A DNA stretch of 64,000 nt, from the NCBI RefSeq assembly GCF_019645815.1, contig NZ_CP080997.1:1926880-1990879 (forward strand), given 5' to 3'. A model generated the notes under the pieces. The model had not been told where the DNA came from. It searched no databases and saw only the letters and a program-made list of their open reading frames with translations. Position numbers and translations under genes: made by a program. Shown here one piece after another: positions 45,528 to 55,606 of this stretch; within the stretch, counting starts at the first letter, position 1, and the number at the start of each line of letters is the position of its first letter. The DNA is from Mycolicibacter heraklionensis (GTDB taxonomy: Bacteria; Actinomycetota; Actinomycetes; Mycobacteriales; Mycobacteriaceae).

Positions 45528-46292
45528 ATGAGCGGGCCGTCCTGGTCCAAGCCCGCGGTCGCCGTCGGCGATTTCGTCGTGCTTGCCGGCGAGACGTTCG
45601 CGGCGATGGCGCGACCACCGTGGGCCTGGCGCGAGCTGATCAACCAGATCTGGTTCGTCGCCCGGGTGTCGATCGTCCCGACGATCATGCTGTCGATTCC
45701 CTACACCGTGCTCATCGTCTTCACCCTCAACATCGTGCTGCTGGAGATCGGCGCCTCCGACCTGTCCGGCGCGGGCGCGGCGCTGGCGGCGGTCACCCAG
45801 GTGGGCCCGGTGGTTACCGCCATCGTCGTCTCGGGCGCGGGCGCCACCGCCATGTGCGCTGACCTGGGCGCCCGCACCATCCGCGAGGAGATCGACGCAA
45901 TGAAGGTGATCGGGGTCAACCCCGTCGAGGCACTCGTGGTTCCTCGCGTGATCGCGGCGACATTCGTTGCGGTAATGCTCTATTCGGTGGTCGCGGTGGT
46001 CGGCCTGACCGGAAGCTACGCATTCGTGGTGTTCGTGCAGCACGTCACGCCCGGTGCTTTCGTCGCCGGCATGACGCTGCTGACCGGGCTGCCGCAGGTG
46101 GTGGTTTCGCTGGCCAAGGCGCTGCTGTTCGGTCTGTCCGCCGGGCTGATCGCCTGCTACAAAGGCCTGTCCGTGGGTGGCGGCCCGACCGCTGTGGGCA
46201 ACGCGGTCAACGAAACCGTCGTCTTCGCTTTCATGGCACTGTTTCTGATCAACATTCTGGCCACCGCCTTCGGTGTGAAGGTGGCGCCGTGA
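45528..46292 (+). CDS. YrbE/MlaE-family permease A of the Mce transporter
   Basis: The 254-aa membrane protein has about five to six hydrophobic segments and the permease core SGAGATAMCADLGARTIREEIDAMKVIGVNP, the cytoplasmic coupling helix that contacts the MceG/Mkl ATPase in Mce systems. With YrbEB it forms the inner-membrane channel for lipid import. No ATPase gene is nearby, as usual, since MceG is encoded elsewhere. The ATG is at 45528. It overlaps yrbEB by four bases. Confidence 0.92.
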   Translation: MSGPSWSKPAVAVGDFVVLAGETFAAMARPPWAWRELINQIWFVARVSIVPTIMLSIPYTVLIVFTLNIVLLEIGASDLSGAGAALAAVTQVGPVVTAIVVSGAGATAMCADLGARTIREEIDAMKVIGVNPVEALVVPRVIAATFVAVMLYSVVAVVGLTGSYAFVVFVQHVTPGAFVAGMTLLTGLPQVVVSLAKALLFGLSAGLIACYKGLSVGGGPTAVGNAVNETVVFAFMALFLINILATAFGVKVAP

Positions 46293-47092
46293 CGGCCGCG
46301 GAGACCACCCGGCGGCTGGGCGAACAGACCGCCTTCTACGGCGCCGCACTGGTCGCCGTCGGGGATGCGGTCCGCCGCTATCCCGGCGAGGTGCTGCGGT
46401 TGATCGCCGTCATGGGAATGGGCGCGGGGGCGCTGGCCGTGATCGGCGGCACCGTGGTCATCGTCGGCTTCCTCACCTTGTCCACCGGCGCGCTGATCGC
46501 CGTGCAGGGCTACAACACCTTGTCCAACGTCGGAATTGAGGCCCTGACCGGTTTCCTGGGTGCCTTCCTCAACGTCCGGTTCATCGCCCCGGCCACCGCC
46601 GGGGTGGCCTTGGCGGCGACCATCGGCGCCGGCGCCACCGCGCAGATCGGCTCGATGCGGATCAACGAAGAGATCGACGCGCTTGAAGCGATGGGTATTC
46701 GGTCGATCACCTACCTTGCCGCCACCCGGATCGTCGCCGGGGTTCTGGTGGTGATACCGCTCTACACCGTCGCCGTGCTGATGGCGTTTTTGGCAACCCG
46801 CTTCGGCACGACCGTGATTTACGGGCAGTCGCGGGGCGTCTACGACCACTACTTCTCCACATTTTTAGAACCCACCGACCTGCTGTGGTCGTTTTTGGCC
46901 GCGCTGTCGATGGCCACCGCGGTCATGGTGGTGCATACCTACTACGGTTTCACCGCGACCGGTGGCCCGGCCGGAGTCGGCGAGGCCGTGGGCCGCGCCG
47001 TGCGAACCTCGGTGACCGCGACGGTGTTTGTGCTGTTGACCATCACGCTGTCCGTGTACGGACAGTCCGGCAACTTTCACCTGTCGGGGTGA
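46289..47092 (+). CDS. YrbE/MlaE-family permease B of the Mce transporter
   Basis: The 267-aa partner permease has the coupling-helix signature IGAGATAQIGSMRINEEIDALEAMGIRSI and about six membrane segments. Its GTG start overlaps the yrbEA stop (GTGA). Two YrbE subunits pair to make the membrane domain of the Mce ABC-type importer. Confidence 0.92.
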   Translation: MTAAETTRRLGEQTAFYGAALVAVGDAVRRYPGEVLRLIAVMGMGAGALAVIGGTVVIVGFLTLSTGALIAVQGYNTLSNVGIEALTGFLGAFLNVRFIAPATAGVALAATIGAGATAQIGSMRINEEIDALEAMGIRSITYLAATRIVAGVLVVIPLYTVAVLMAFLATRFGTTVIYGQSRGVYDHYFSTFLEPTDLLWSFLAALSMATAVMVVHTYYGFTATGGPAGVGEAVGRAVRTSVTATVFVLLTITLSVYGQSGNFHLSG

Positions 47093-47106
47093 GGCGGGGT
47101 GAGTCA

Positions 47107-48384
47107 ATGAGCACCGGCACCCGCAACAGATCCCGCCACGGCGGGATCGATCCGATCTGGTGGTCGCCCGTCCTGGTCGTGGTGATCGCGGCCCTGTGCG
47201 CGATGACCGCCCTGCTGTTCTCCGGAGCATTCCGGCGATACGTCCCGCTGACGCTGGTCTCCGATCGAGCCGGCTTGGTGATGGAGAACGGGGCCAAGGT
47301 AAAGCTGCGCGGCATTCAGATCGGCGAAGTGAGATCCATTGGCACCCAACCGGGGTCGGATCAGAACCGACTGTCCACGCTGAATCTGAAGATGTACCCG
47401 CGGCCCTTCGGATACCTGCCGAGCAACATCGAAGCCGAGATCAAGTCCAGCACCGCGTTCGGCGCCAAGTACGTCGATCTGGTCATCCCTTCGAGCGGCC
47501 CCAGCGGACAGCGGCTCCAGGCGGGCGCGGTGCTGCGCTCACGCAACGTGACGGTGGAAGTCAACACGATGTTCGAGAACCTGCAGGCAGTGGTCCACGC
47601 CATCGACCCTGCCAAGCTCAATTCGGTGCTGTCGGCGGTGGCCGAATCGGTGCGGGGCAGGGGCGACGTCATCGGCCAGGCGATCACCGGCGCCAACACG
47701 ATACTGACCGCGGTGAACCCACGGATGCCGACCGTGCAGCGCGACTGGCAACTGTTCGGCCAGACCACCGGAATCTATTCCGTTGCCGCACAGAACATCC
47801 TGAACGTCCTGGACTCCGCGTCCACCACCAGCGCGACCTTGTCCGGCCAGGCCGGCGAACTGGACGCGCTGCTGCTCGCCGCGGTCGGCTTCTCCGCGAC
47901 CGGGGTGGACACCATCGGCGGAAACCAGCCCGGACTGGTTCAAGCGCTCAACTTGATGGCGCCGACCACCGACCTGCTCGAGGAGTACTCGCCGACCTAC
48001 ACCTGCCTGTTCCAGGGTGCGCAATGGTTCCTGGAGAACGGCGGACGAGACGCCATGGGCGGCAATGGCAGGTCGGTCATCATGGACGCCGCGATGCTCG
48101 CCGGCGACGATCCGTATCGGTACCCGGACAACTTGCCTTTGGTCAATGCCCGGGGCGGACCCGGCGGCAGGCCCAGCTGCGGCTCACTGCCCGACGTGAG
48201 CAAGAACTTCCCGGTGAAATATCTGGTGACCGACACCGGATTCGGCACCGGCCTGGATGTTCGGCCCAACCCGGGTATCGGTTTCCCCGGCTTCGCCAAC
48301 TACTTCCCGGTGACCAAGCCGGAGCCGGAACCGCCAAGAATCCGCTATCCCGGGCCGCCCGCGCCAGGACCGGAGTCGCCATGA
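47107..48384 (+). CDS. Mce family protein A
   Basis: The 425-aa protein has one N-terminal membrane helix (residues about 18-38), an MCE/MlaD domain (about 40-125, NGAKVKLRGIQIGEVRSIG) and a helical Mce4_CUP1-like tail that joins the periplasmic tube. Two Cys in PTYTCLFQG and GRPSCGS could pair. MceA usually contributes to substrate entry. The ATG at 47107, 14 bases after yrbEB, is chosen; the longer frame to 46885 overlaps yrbEB. Which of the numbered mce loci this represents is not decided. Confidence 0.9.
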   Translation: MSTGTRNRSRHGGIDPIWWSPVLVVVIAALCAMTALLFSGAFRRYVPLTLVSDRAGLVMENGAKVKLRGIQIGEVRSIGTQPGSDQNRLSTLNLKMYPRPFGYLPSNIEAEIKSSTAFGAKYVDLVIPSSGPSGQRLQAGAVLRSRNVTVEVNTMFENLQAVVHAIDPAKLNSVLSAVAESVRGRGDVIGQAITGANTILTAVNPRMPTVQRDWQLFGQTTGIYSVAAQNILNVLDSASTTSATLSGQAGELDALLLAAVGFSATGVDTIGGNQPGLVQALNLMAPTTDLLEEYSPTYTCLFQGAQWFLENGGRDAMGGNGRSVIMDAAMLAGDDPYRYPDNLPLVNARGGPGGRPSCGSLPDVSKNFPVKYLVTDTGFGTGLDVRPNPGIGFPGFANYFPVTKPEPEPPRIRYPGPPAPGPESP

Positions 48385-49409
48385 GAGGCAATATCGGCAA
48401 GACCCTGACCTGGGTCGTGCTGTTCACGGTGACGTGCCTGGTGTTCATCTTCATCCTGGTCACGGTGTTCGGGCAGTTCCGGTTTGACTCCCGGGCCGGC
48501 TACCGGGCCGAGTTCACCAACGTGTCGGGTCTCAAGGGCGGCAACTTCGTTCGCATCGCCGGTGTCGAGATCGGCAAGGTCACGAACATGGCGTTGCACC
48601 CGGACGGCACCGTCACGGTCGACTTCTCCATCGACCGGGGTCTCACGCTCACCGAGGGCACCCGAGCGGCGGTGCGCTACGAGAACCTCATCGGCGACCG
48701 CTACCTGTCGTTGGAGCAGGGGCCGGGCTCGGTACGCACACTGCAGCCGGGTCAGACCATTCCGCTGACACGGACCCAACCCGCACTCGACGTGGATGCC
48801 CTCATCGGAGGTTTCCGGCCGCTGTTCCGTGCGTTGGACCCCGACCAGGTGAACGCCCTCAGCGGAGAACTGCTCAAGGTGTTTCAGGGCCAGGGCGGCA
48901 CCATCGCCTCGGTGTTGGCGCAGACGTCGACATTGACCACTACGTTGGCCGGGCGCGACGAACTGATCGGCCAGGTGATCAACAACCTCAACACCGTGCT
49001 GGGCACCTTCAGCACCCGCGACCAGGAGTTCGGCCACGGGCTGGATTCCCTGGCCCACATGATCCAGGGGCTGGCAGATCGCCGAACCGACCTCACCAAC
49101 GGTGTGGCCTATATCAACGCCGCGGCCGGTACGGTCGCCGACTTGCTGACCGTGGCCCGCGAACCCATCCGCGACGTCGTGACGCAAACCGATCGGGCCG
49201 CCGGCCAGGTGATGGCCGACCGCGACTATGTCGATGATCTGGTCAAGACGCTGCCCGACGCCTATCAGGTTCTGGCGCGCAACGGACTCTATGGCGACTA
49301 CTTCGGCTTCTACATGTGTGACCTGGTGATCAAGGTGAATGGCAAAGGCGGCCAACCGCTCTACTCCAAGATCATGAACCAGACGACCGGACGGTGCGCC
49401 CCGAAATGA
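48381..49409 (+). CDS. Mce family protein B
   Basis: The 342-aa protein has a signal-anchor helix (LTWVVLFTVTCLVFIFILVT, about 8-29), the MCE domain (GYRAEFTNVSGLKGGNFVRI ... YLSLEQGPG) and a C-terminal helical region. Its ATG overlaps the mceA stop (ATGA). It forms part of the hexameric Mce tunnel between the inner and outer membranes. Confidence 0.9.
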   Translation: MRGNIGKTLTWVVLFTVTCLVFIFILVTVFGQFRFDSRAGYRAEFTNVSGLKGGNFVRIAGVEIGKVTNMALHPDGTVTVDFSIDRGLTLTEGTRAAVRYENLIGDRYLSLEQGPGSVRTLQPGQTIPLTRTQPALDVDALIGGFRPLFRALDPDQVNALSGELLKVFQGQGGTIASVLAQTSTLTTTLAGRDELIGQVINNLNTVLGTFSTRDQEFGHGLDSLAHMIQGLADRRTDLTNGVAYINAAAGTVADLLTVAREPIRDVVTQTDRAAGQVMADRDYVDDLVKTLPDAYQVLARNGLYGDYFGFYMCDLVIKVNGKGGQPLYSKIMNQTTGRCAPK

Positions 49410-50674
49410 CGAGACCGAAACTGCCGCGGATCACCATCAAACCGCTCGCCGAACGCAACCGGCCAGCGGTCGGCGTCGCCGGCATACTTCTGCTGGTCGC
49501 TTTGGTGGTTGCGGTGTTCAGCTATGACAGGCTGCCGCTGGTCAAGGGCACATCCGACTACGCCGCTTACTTCACCGAGGCCGGTGGCATCAAACCCAAC
49601 AGTGATGTGCGGGTGTCGGGGCTTGAGGTGGGCCGGGTCGCCGGCCTCCGGCTGGAGGGCAACCGGGTCCGGGTGACGTTCACGGTCCGCAAGGGCGTCG
49701 TGCTCGGCGACCGGACCGAAGCCGCGATCAAGACCGAGACGGTGCTGGGCAACAAATTTCTGGAACTCACGCCGCGCGGCGACGGCCACCTCACCGGTCC
49801 GATACCGGTCGAACGCACGACGTCGCCCTACGATCTGCCGGATGCCCTGGGAGATCTGACCGCCGTCATCAGTGGTCTGGACACCACGCAATTGTCCTCT
49901 GCGCTCACCACCTTGGCGGAGACCTTCAAAGACACGCCGCCGGACCTCAAGATGGCGCTGCAGGGAGTGGCCCGATTCTCGGACACCCTCGACAAACGCG
50001 ACGCCACGCTGCGTCAACTGCTGGCCAACGCCAACAACGTCACCGGCGTGCTGGCCCGGCGCAGCGAGCAGATCGCCGGCCTCGTCGCCAACAGCAACGC
50101 CCTGCTGAGTGAGTTGTTGTCGCAACGCAATTCGGTCGACGCATTGATGGCCAACCTGACCGCGGTGTCGCGGCAGGTCTCGGCCGTGGTCGACGACAAC
50201 CGCCAGCAACTCAAGCCCGCGGTGGACAAGCTCAACGGCGTCCTGGAGATTCTCGACAACCGCCGAGCCGACCTGCAGCGCACGCTCTACCTGTTTCGCC
50301 GCTACGCCATGTCGTTCGGCGAGGTGCTGGGTTCCGGGCCGTTCTTCAAGGCGTCGGTGGTGAACCTGATTCCGGGCCAGCTGGCCCAGCCGGCCATCGA
50401 GGCCGCATTCTCGGATCTGGGCCTGGACCCCAATGTGCTGCTGCCCTCGGAGTTGAACGACCCGGCCGTCGGCCAGCCGGGCACCCCGCCACTGCCGATG
50501 CCGTTTCCCCGCACCGGACAGGGCGGCGAGCCGAATCTGACCTTGCCGGACGCCATTACCGGCAAGCCCGGAGATCCGCGCTATCCCTACCGGGAGCCGT
50601 TGCCGGCGCCGCCACCGGGCGGACCACCCCCGGGCCCACCCGCACTCGGCCCGCCGGCAGACGGGGGGAGCTGA
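49406..50674 (+). CDS. Mce family protein C
   Basis: The 422-aa subunit has one membrane helix (VGVAGILLLVALVVAVF, about 24-42), the MCE domain (ASGxVRVSGLEVGRVAGLRL-like segment near 65-80) and a long helical tail, then a Pro-rich C-terminus. The ATG at 49406 overlaps the mceB stop (ATGA); a GTG at 49394 would add four residues. Confidence 0.9.
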   Translation: MTRPKLPRITIKPLAERNRPAVGVAGILLLVALVVAVFSYDRLPLVKGTSDYAAYFTEAGGIKPNSDVRVSGLEVGRVAGLRLEGNRVRVTFTVRKGVVLGDRTEAAIKTETVLGNKFLELTPRGDGHLTGPIPVERTTSPYDLPDALGDLTAVISGLDTTQLSSALTTLAETFKDTPPDLKMALQGVARFSDTLDKRDATLRQLLANANNVTGVLARRSEQIAGLVANSNALLSELLSQRNSVDALMANLTAVSRQVSAVVDDNRQQLKPAVDKLNGVLEILDNRRADLQRTLYLFRRYAMSFGEVLGSGPFFKASVVNLIPGQLAQPAIEAAFSDLGLDPNVLLPSELNDPAVGQPGTPPLPMPFPRTGQGGEPNLTLPDAITGKPGDPRYPYREPLPAPPPGGPPPGPPALGPPADGGS

Positions 50675-50675
50675 G

Positions 50676-51986
50676 ATGAGCGCCCACTCCGTGGCCGGTG
50701 GGAACCTGCCGTCCAGCCGCGCGCGACTCCTGCGGCTGGCGACCGCGGCCCTGCTGGTGTCGAGCCTGGTCGTCGCGCTCTTCCTGGTGGCCGGGCCACC
50801 CTGGGCGAGCCTGCGTAAGCACGTCTACACCGCCTACTTCGCCAACACCAACGGGCTCTACACCGGCGACGAAATCCGCATCCTGGGCGTCGCCGTCGGA
50901 ACCGTCGAGCGCATCGAACCGCTCCCGGACACTGCCAAGGTGACTTTCTCCGTCGGCGCCCAATACCAGGTTCCCGCCGATGTGAGGGCGGCGATCCTGT
51001 CGCCGTCGTTGGTCAGCGCCAGGGCGATCCAGCTCGTCCCGGCGTACTCGGGCGGCCCCGAACTGGCCAACGGCGCCAGCATCGGCCAGGACCGCACGGC
51101 GGTTCCGGTCGAGTGGGACGACTTTCGGCAGCAGCTGGAAAAGCTCACCGATTCCCTGCAGCCGACCGACGCTGCCGGCCGCAGTGCCGTCGGTGCCTTC
51201 GTCAACACCGCGGCAGCCAACCTTCGAGGCCAGGGTGACACCGCCCGCGAGACGGTGATCAAACTGTCGCAGGCGATGTCGGCGCTGGGCGACCACAGCA
51301 CCGACATCTTCAGCACGGTCCGCAACATGCAACTGCTGGTGTCCGCGCTGACCTCCAGCAGTGACCTGCTGGCGGCGTTCAACGTCAACCTCGCCGATAT
51401 CACCACCGTGCTGGACAATTCGCCCCGCGAGTTCGCCGACGCGATGACGAGTCTCGACGGTGCGGTCAACGACCTGCGCGGCTTCATCAGCGAAAACCGG
51501 GAGGGCTTCAGCGTCACCGTCGATCACCTCACGGCGGTCACCACCGCACTCAACGAAAGCCGCGGCGACCTCAAACAGGTCCTGCACATCGCACCCTCGG
51601 TGTTCCAGAACTTCGTGAACATCTACCAGCCGGCCCAGAGCGCGATCACCGGCGTGATGGCGCTTGGGAACTTCGCCAACACCGTCCAATTCATCTGCAG
51701 CGGAATCGAGGCCCTGGCCCGGGCGAACTCACTGCAGGCATCGAAGCTGTGCGTGCAGTATCTGGCGCCGATCATCAAGAACCGCCAGTACAACTTTCTG
51801 CCGATCGGCGGCAACCCGTTCGTCGGTACCGCGGCGCGACCGAACGAGATCACCTACAGCGAAGACCGGCTCAGGCCGGGCGCTGCGCAGCAACAGCCGG
51901 CCGAACCGGCGCCGCAACCCGTTGGCCCCGAGCTTGGTCTGCCCGGCCTGCTGCTGCCGTCGCCGCCACCGGAGGGCGCCCCGTGA
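50676..51986 (+). CDS. Mce family protein D
   Basis: The 436-aa subunit has a membrane helix (LATAALLVSSLVVALFLVAG, about 21-40), the MCE domain (FANTNGLYTGDEIRILGVAV) and a helical CUP1 region with two Cys (FICSG, KLCVQ). A Pro-rich tail ends PSPPPEGAP. The ATG is one base after the mceC stop. Confidence 0.9.
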   Translation: MSAHSVAGGNLPSSRARLLRLATAALLVSSLVVALFLVAGPPWASLRKHVYTAYFANTNGLYTGDEIRILGVAVGTVERIEPLPDTAKVTFSVGAQYQVPADVRAAILSPSLVSARAIQLVPAYSGGPELANGASIGQDRTAVPVEWDDFRQQLEKLTDSLQPTDAAGRSAVGAFVNTAAANLRGQGDTARETVIKLSQAMSALGDHSTDIFSTVRNMQLLVSALTSSSDLLAAFNVNLADITTVLDNSPREFADAMTSLDGAVNDLRGFISENREGFSVTVDHLTAVTTALNESRGDLKQVLHIAPSVFQNFVNIYQPAQSAITGVMALGNFANTVQFICSGIEALARANSLQASKLCVQYLAPIIKNRQYNFLPIGGNPFVGTAARPNEITYSEDRLRPGAAQQQPAEPAPQPVGPELGLPGLLLPSPPPEGAP

Positions 51987-53101
51987 AGCGGCTCGTGGTC
52001 ATCGCGCTGAGCATCGCCTCGCTGTCCGGCGTCACCGGCTGCCAATGGCGGGGCCTGAACTCGCTGAGCCTGCCGGGGACCGGACGCGGCGACGGCACCT
52101 ACACGATCTCGGCCCAGTTGCCCGATGTCGTGGTCATTCAGCAGAACTCGCGGGTGCGGGTCGCCGACGTCAACGTGGGCAATGTGACCAAGATCGAGGT
52201 CCAGGACTGGCACGCGCTGGTGACCATGCGCATCGACAACAGCGTGCACCTGCCGGCGAACAGCACCGCCAAAGTCGGTCAGACCAGCCTGCTCGGCTCG
52301 ATGCATATCGAGTTGGCGCCTCCGACCGACGAGCCGCCGCGCGGCGAACTGAAAGACGGCGCGGTCATCCCGCTGTCGAGGGCCGCCACCTATCCGAGCA
52401 CCGAGCAAACCCTGGCATCGGTCTCGCTGCTGCTCAACGGTGGCGGACTGGCGCAGCTGCAGGAGATCAACCAGAGCTTCGCTCGCGCGCTGGCGGGACG
52501 CGAGAGCGACATGCGCAGCCTGCTCACGCAATTGGACACCTTCATCGCGGCGCTCAACGATCAGACCGACGACATCATATCGGCCACCGAGAAGCTGAAC
52601 GGCCTCGTCGGCCAGTTCGCCCAGCAGAACCGCACCGTCGACCGGGCACTGACGACGATCCCGCAGGCACTGGCGGTGCTGGCCGAAGAACGCACCAAGA
52701 TCGCCGACGCCGCCGACGCGCTCGGAAAATTCAGTGCCATCGCGGTCTCCACCGTCAACCAGAGCAGGGAGGCCCTGGTGGCCAACCTGCGCAACATCGC
52801 CCCGGTGTTGCGCTCGCTGGCCGACGCCGGTCCGGCGCTGACGCAGGGTCTCGACTTCCTGTCCACCTACCCCTGGGTCAAGAGCAACATCCCCAATTGG
52901 TTCCGCGGCGACTTCGCCAACATCAGCCTGGTCGTCGACCTGACCTTGAGCCGGATCGACAGCGGCCTGTTCACCGGAACACGCTGGGAAGGCGACCTCA
53001 CCGAGCTGGAACTCCAGTGGGGGAGAACCGTCGGCCAGATGCCCAGCCCGTACACCGCAGGCAACCCGCTGGTCGCCCCTTACCACTTCGGGGGGTACTG
53101 A
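51983..53101 (+). CDS. Mce family lipoprotein E
   Basis: The 372-aa subunit has a type II signal peptide ending in the lipobox SGVTGC (Cys20), then the MCE domain (VVIQQNSRVRVADVNVGNV) and helical region. MceE is the lipid-anchored member in all mycobacterial mce operons, equivalent to LprK/LprL/LprM/LprN. The GTG start overlaps the mceD stop (GTGA). Confidence 0.92.
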   Translation: MKRLVVIALSIASLSGVTGCQWRGLNSLSLPGTGRGDGTYTISAQLPDVVVIQQNSRVRVADVNVGNVTKIEVQDWHALVTMRIDNSVHLPANSTAKVGQTSLLGSMHIELAPPTDEPPRGELKDGAVIPLSRAATYPSTEQTLASVSLLLNGGGLAQLQEINQSFARALAGRESDMRSLLTQLDTFIAALNDQTDDIISATEKLNGLVGQFAQQNRTVDRALTTIPQALAVLAEERTKIADAADALGKFSAIAVSTVNQSREALVANLRNIAPVLRSLADAGPALTQGLDFLSTYPWVKSNIPNWFRGDFANISLVVDLTLSRIDSGLFTGTRWEGDLTELELQWGRTVGQMPSPYTAGNPLVAPYHFGGY

Positions 53102-53102
53102 G

Positions 53103-54539
53103 GTGTTTCGGCTGTCCCGCACCGTCTGGACCCAGCTGGCGATCCTGGCGACGGTCACCGTCGTCGCCGGCGGGGTGATGGCGTTCGGTTTCGTCAAGGT
53201 CCCAGCACTTTTCGGCATCGGCCGCTACACCGTGACCGTCGAACTGCCGGCGTCCGGCGGGCTGTACCCGACGTCGGTGGTGACCTACCGCGGCACCGAG
53301 ATCGGCAGGGTCAGCGCGATCGACGTCGACGCCGACGGGGTGCGCGCGGTGCTGAAACTCAACTCGTCGATCAAGGTGCCCGCGCAGGTGACGGCCGCGG
53401 TGCACAGCCGCTCGGCGATCGGTGAACAGTTCATCGAACTCACACCGACCGCCGACGCCGCCCAGCAGCGGATGCTGCGCGCCGGGGACGTGATCCCCGC
53501 GGACAAGGTGCGGATTCCGGCCGACATCGCCAACCTGCTCGACGCCACCAACCGTGCGCTGCTGGCGATCCCGCACGACGATCTGCGCACCGTCATCGAC
53601 GAGGCCGACAAAGCGGTGGGCGGGCTTGGCGCCGAACTGTCCCGCATCGTCGCCGGATCGACGTCGCTGGCGATCGAAGGCGGCGAGGCCGCGCAGCCAT
53701 TCGCGCAGTTGATCGACCAGACCCCACCGGTGCTGAATTCGCAAGTGCAAACCGCGGATTCGATCACGGCTTGGGCGCAGCGGCTGGCATCGATCACCGG
53801 CCAGCTCGAGGCCGAAGACCGGGCATTCGCGGGCCTGCTCAGCATCGGCGCCCCAGCACTCGATGAAGCCAATGCGCTGCTGGGCCGGGTGGCTCCGGCG
53901 CTGCCGGTGTTGCTGGCCAACATGGTCAGCCTCGGTGAGATCGCGGTGACGTTCCACCAGGGCATCGAGCAGCTGCTGGTGCTGTTTCCGCAGGGGACCG
54001 CGGTGATGTCGGCGATCACGCTGGCCGACTCGGGCCTCAACACGCCCTATCGCGGTATCTACCTGGACTTCAACCTCAACATGAACTACCCGCCGCCCTG
54101 CAACACCGGATTCCTCCCGGCCCGCCAGCAGCGGTCACCCAGCGCCGTCGACTACCCGGATCGGCCCGCCGGCGAGCTGTACTGCCGCGTTCCGCAGGAC
54201 TCGGACCTGAATGTGCGTGGTGCGCGCAATATTCCCTGCGAGAACAATCCCGCCAAACGCGCGCCCACGGTCGAGATGTGCGAGAGCGACGAGTCGTTCA
54301 TCCCGCTCAACGACGGCTACAACTGGAAGGGCGATCCCAACGCCACCTTGTCCGGTCAGGCCGTGCCGCAGGATCCGCCGCGTGCCCCTGCACATCAGCC
54401 GCCGGTCGCCTTCGTTCCCTACGACCCGGAGACCGGAAGCTACCTCGGCCCGGACGGCAAGCGATACACCCGAACCGATCTGGCCCCCCAGCGGAAGGAG
54501 CAGACATGGCAGACGATGTTGCTGCCCCCGGGCGAATAG
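53103..54539 (+). CDS. Mce family protein F
   Basis: The 478-aa subunit has an N-terminal helix (TQLAILATVTVVAGGVMAFG), an MCE domain (GGLYPTSVVTYRGTEIGRVS) and a long C-terminal extension with several Cys (YPPPCNTGF, GELYCRVP, NIPCENN, VEMCESDE), as expected of MceF. It is the last MCE subunit. Its 3' end overlaps the next gene by 34 bases in another frame. Confidence 0.9.
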   Translation: MFRLSRTVWTQLAILATVTVVAGGVMAFGFVKVPALFGIGRYTVTVELPASGGLYPTSVVTYRGTEIGRVSAIDVDADGVRAVLKLNSSIKVPAQVTAAVHSRSAIGEQFIELTPTADAAQQRMLRAGDVIPADKVRIPADIANLLDATNRALLAIPHDDLRTVIDEADKAVGGLGAELSRIVAGSTSLAIEGGEAAQPFAQLIDQTPPVLNSQVQTADSITAWAQRLASITGQLEAEDRAFAGLLSIGAPALDEANALLGRVAPALPVLLANMVSLGEIAVTFHQGIEQLLVLFPQGTAVMSAITLADSGLNTPYRGIYLDFNLNMNYPPPCNTGFLPARQQRSPSAVDYPDRPAGELYCRVPQDSDLNVRGARNIPCENNPAKRAPTVEMCESDESFIPLNDGYNWKGDPNATLSGQAVPQDPPRAPAHQPPVAFVPYDPETGSYLGPDGKRYTRTDLAPQRKEQTWQTMLLPPGE

Positions 54540-55012
54540 AACGCCGAGTGGCCGCAGGCGCGAGCCTGGCCGTGGTGGCGCTGGCTGGTGCGGTCGGCTG
54601 GCTCGGCTACCGCGACCACCACATCCAGCAGGCGCAGGAGCAGCGTGAGAGCTACGTGCAGGTGGCCCGTCAAGCGGCGATCAACCTGACGACGATCAGC
54701 TACGCGCAGGCTGACGCCGATGTGCAGCGCATCATCGATTCGACGACCGGAGAGTTCCGCGACGACTTCAGCCAGCGATCCCGGCCCTTCGTCGACGTCG
54801 TCAAGCAGGCCCACTCGGAGTCGGAAGGCACCGTCACCGAAGCCGGGTTGGAATCGGTGGACGGCGACCGGGCCGACGTGTTGCTGGCGGTCTCGGTGCG
54901 CACCACGATCGCCGGGGCTGTCCAACCGGAGCCGCGCCGCTGGCGGATGCGAATCAGCCTGCAACGCACCGGCGACGGCCCCAAAGTGTCCAACATCGCG
55001 TTCGTTCAGTGA
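54506..55012 (+). CDS. Mce-associated membrane protein (Mas) 1
   Basis: The 168-aa protein has one membrane helix near residues 14-33 (VAAGASLAVVALAGAVGWLG) and an extracytoplasmic NTF2-like fold of about 125 residues typical of Mce-associated (Mas) proteins that stabilise the complex. The ATG at 54506 has a GGAAGGAG site and lies within the 3' end of mceF. Confidence 0.87.
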   Translation: MADDVAAPGRIERRVAAGASLAVVALAGAVGWLGYRDHHIQQAQEQRESYVQVARQAAINLTTISYAQADADVQRIIDSTTGEFRDDFSQRSRPFVDVVKQAHSESEGTVTEAGLESVDGDRADVLLAVSVRTTIAGAVQPEPRRWRMRISLQRTGDGPKVSNIAFVQ

Positions 55013-55593
55013 GCGGGGATTCAGCCATGACTACAGCTCCCACGATTGAGGCACCCGACAGCAGCGTCGCCGATGTCGTTGACGACACCGGTCGGCCGAA
55101 GCGGGACCCGCGGGCGGCGCTACGTCTGGTGGCAGTCGCTGCGCTGCCCGGTCTGGCATTGATTCTGACGTTGGCGGCAGGCTACTTCCGGTGGCAGGAC
55201 GTCTCGGCGCGGGTGGCTCAGCAGGCAGCGGCCCAGTCGGTACAGACCGCGACCGATGCCACCATCGCGATGCTGTCGTATCGCCCCGACACCGTCGACA
55301 GCGCGTCGGCGGCGGCCGCCGACGGCATGACCGGCGCCTTCCGCGACGAGTACACCCAACTGATCAAGGAAGTGGTCGCACCCGGCGCCAAACAGCAGCA
55401 CATTTCGACGGTGGTGACGGTGCCCGCGGCGTCATCGGTGAGCGCGAGTGCGCGCCATGCGGTGGTGCTGCTCTTCGTCGACCAGGCGACCACGATCGGA
55501 AATGGGCCGCCCACCACGACCGCCTCGAGTGTGCGGGTCACCTTGGACAAAGTCGGTGGCCGGTGGCTGGTCTCGCAGTTCGACCCGGTGTAG
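55009..55593 (+). CDS. Mce-associated membrane protein (Mas) 2
   Basis: The 194-aa Mas-type protein has a cytoplasmic acidic N-terminus, a membrane helix (LRLVAVAALPGLALILTLAA, about 39-58) and an NTF2-like extracytoplasmic domain. The GTG start overlaps the Mas1 stop (GTGA); an ATG at 55027 would shorten it by six residues. It keeps the usual mce operon order. Confidence 0.86.
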   Translation: MSGDSAMTTAPTIEAPDSSVADVVDDTGRPKRDPRAALRLVAVAALPGLALILTLAAGYFRWQDVSARVAQQAAAQSVQTATDATIAMLSYRPDTVDSASAAAADGMTGAFRDEYTQLIKEVVAPGAKQQHISTVVTVPAASSVSASARHAVVLLFVDQATTIGNGPPTTTASSVRVTLDKVGGRWLVSQFDPV

Positions 55594-55606
55594 GGCTAGG
55601 TGCCAG

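Noticed and set aside
51664..53178. 504-aa frame overlapping mceD and mceE
   Set aside because: Arg/Gln/Ala-rich out-of-frame reading of mceE; the lipoprotein frame is the real one.
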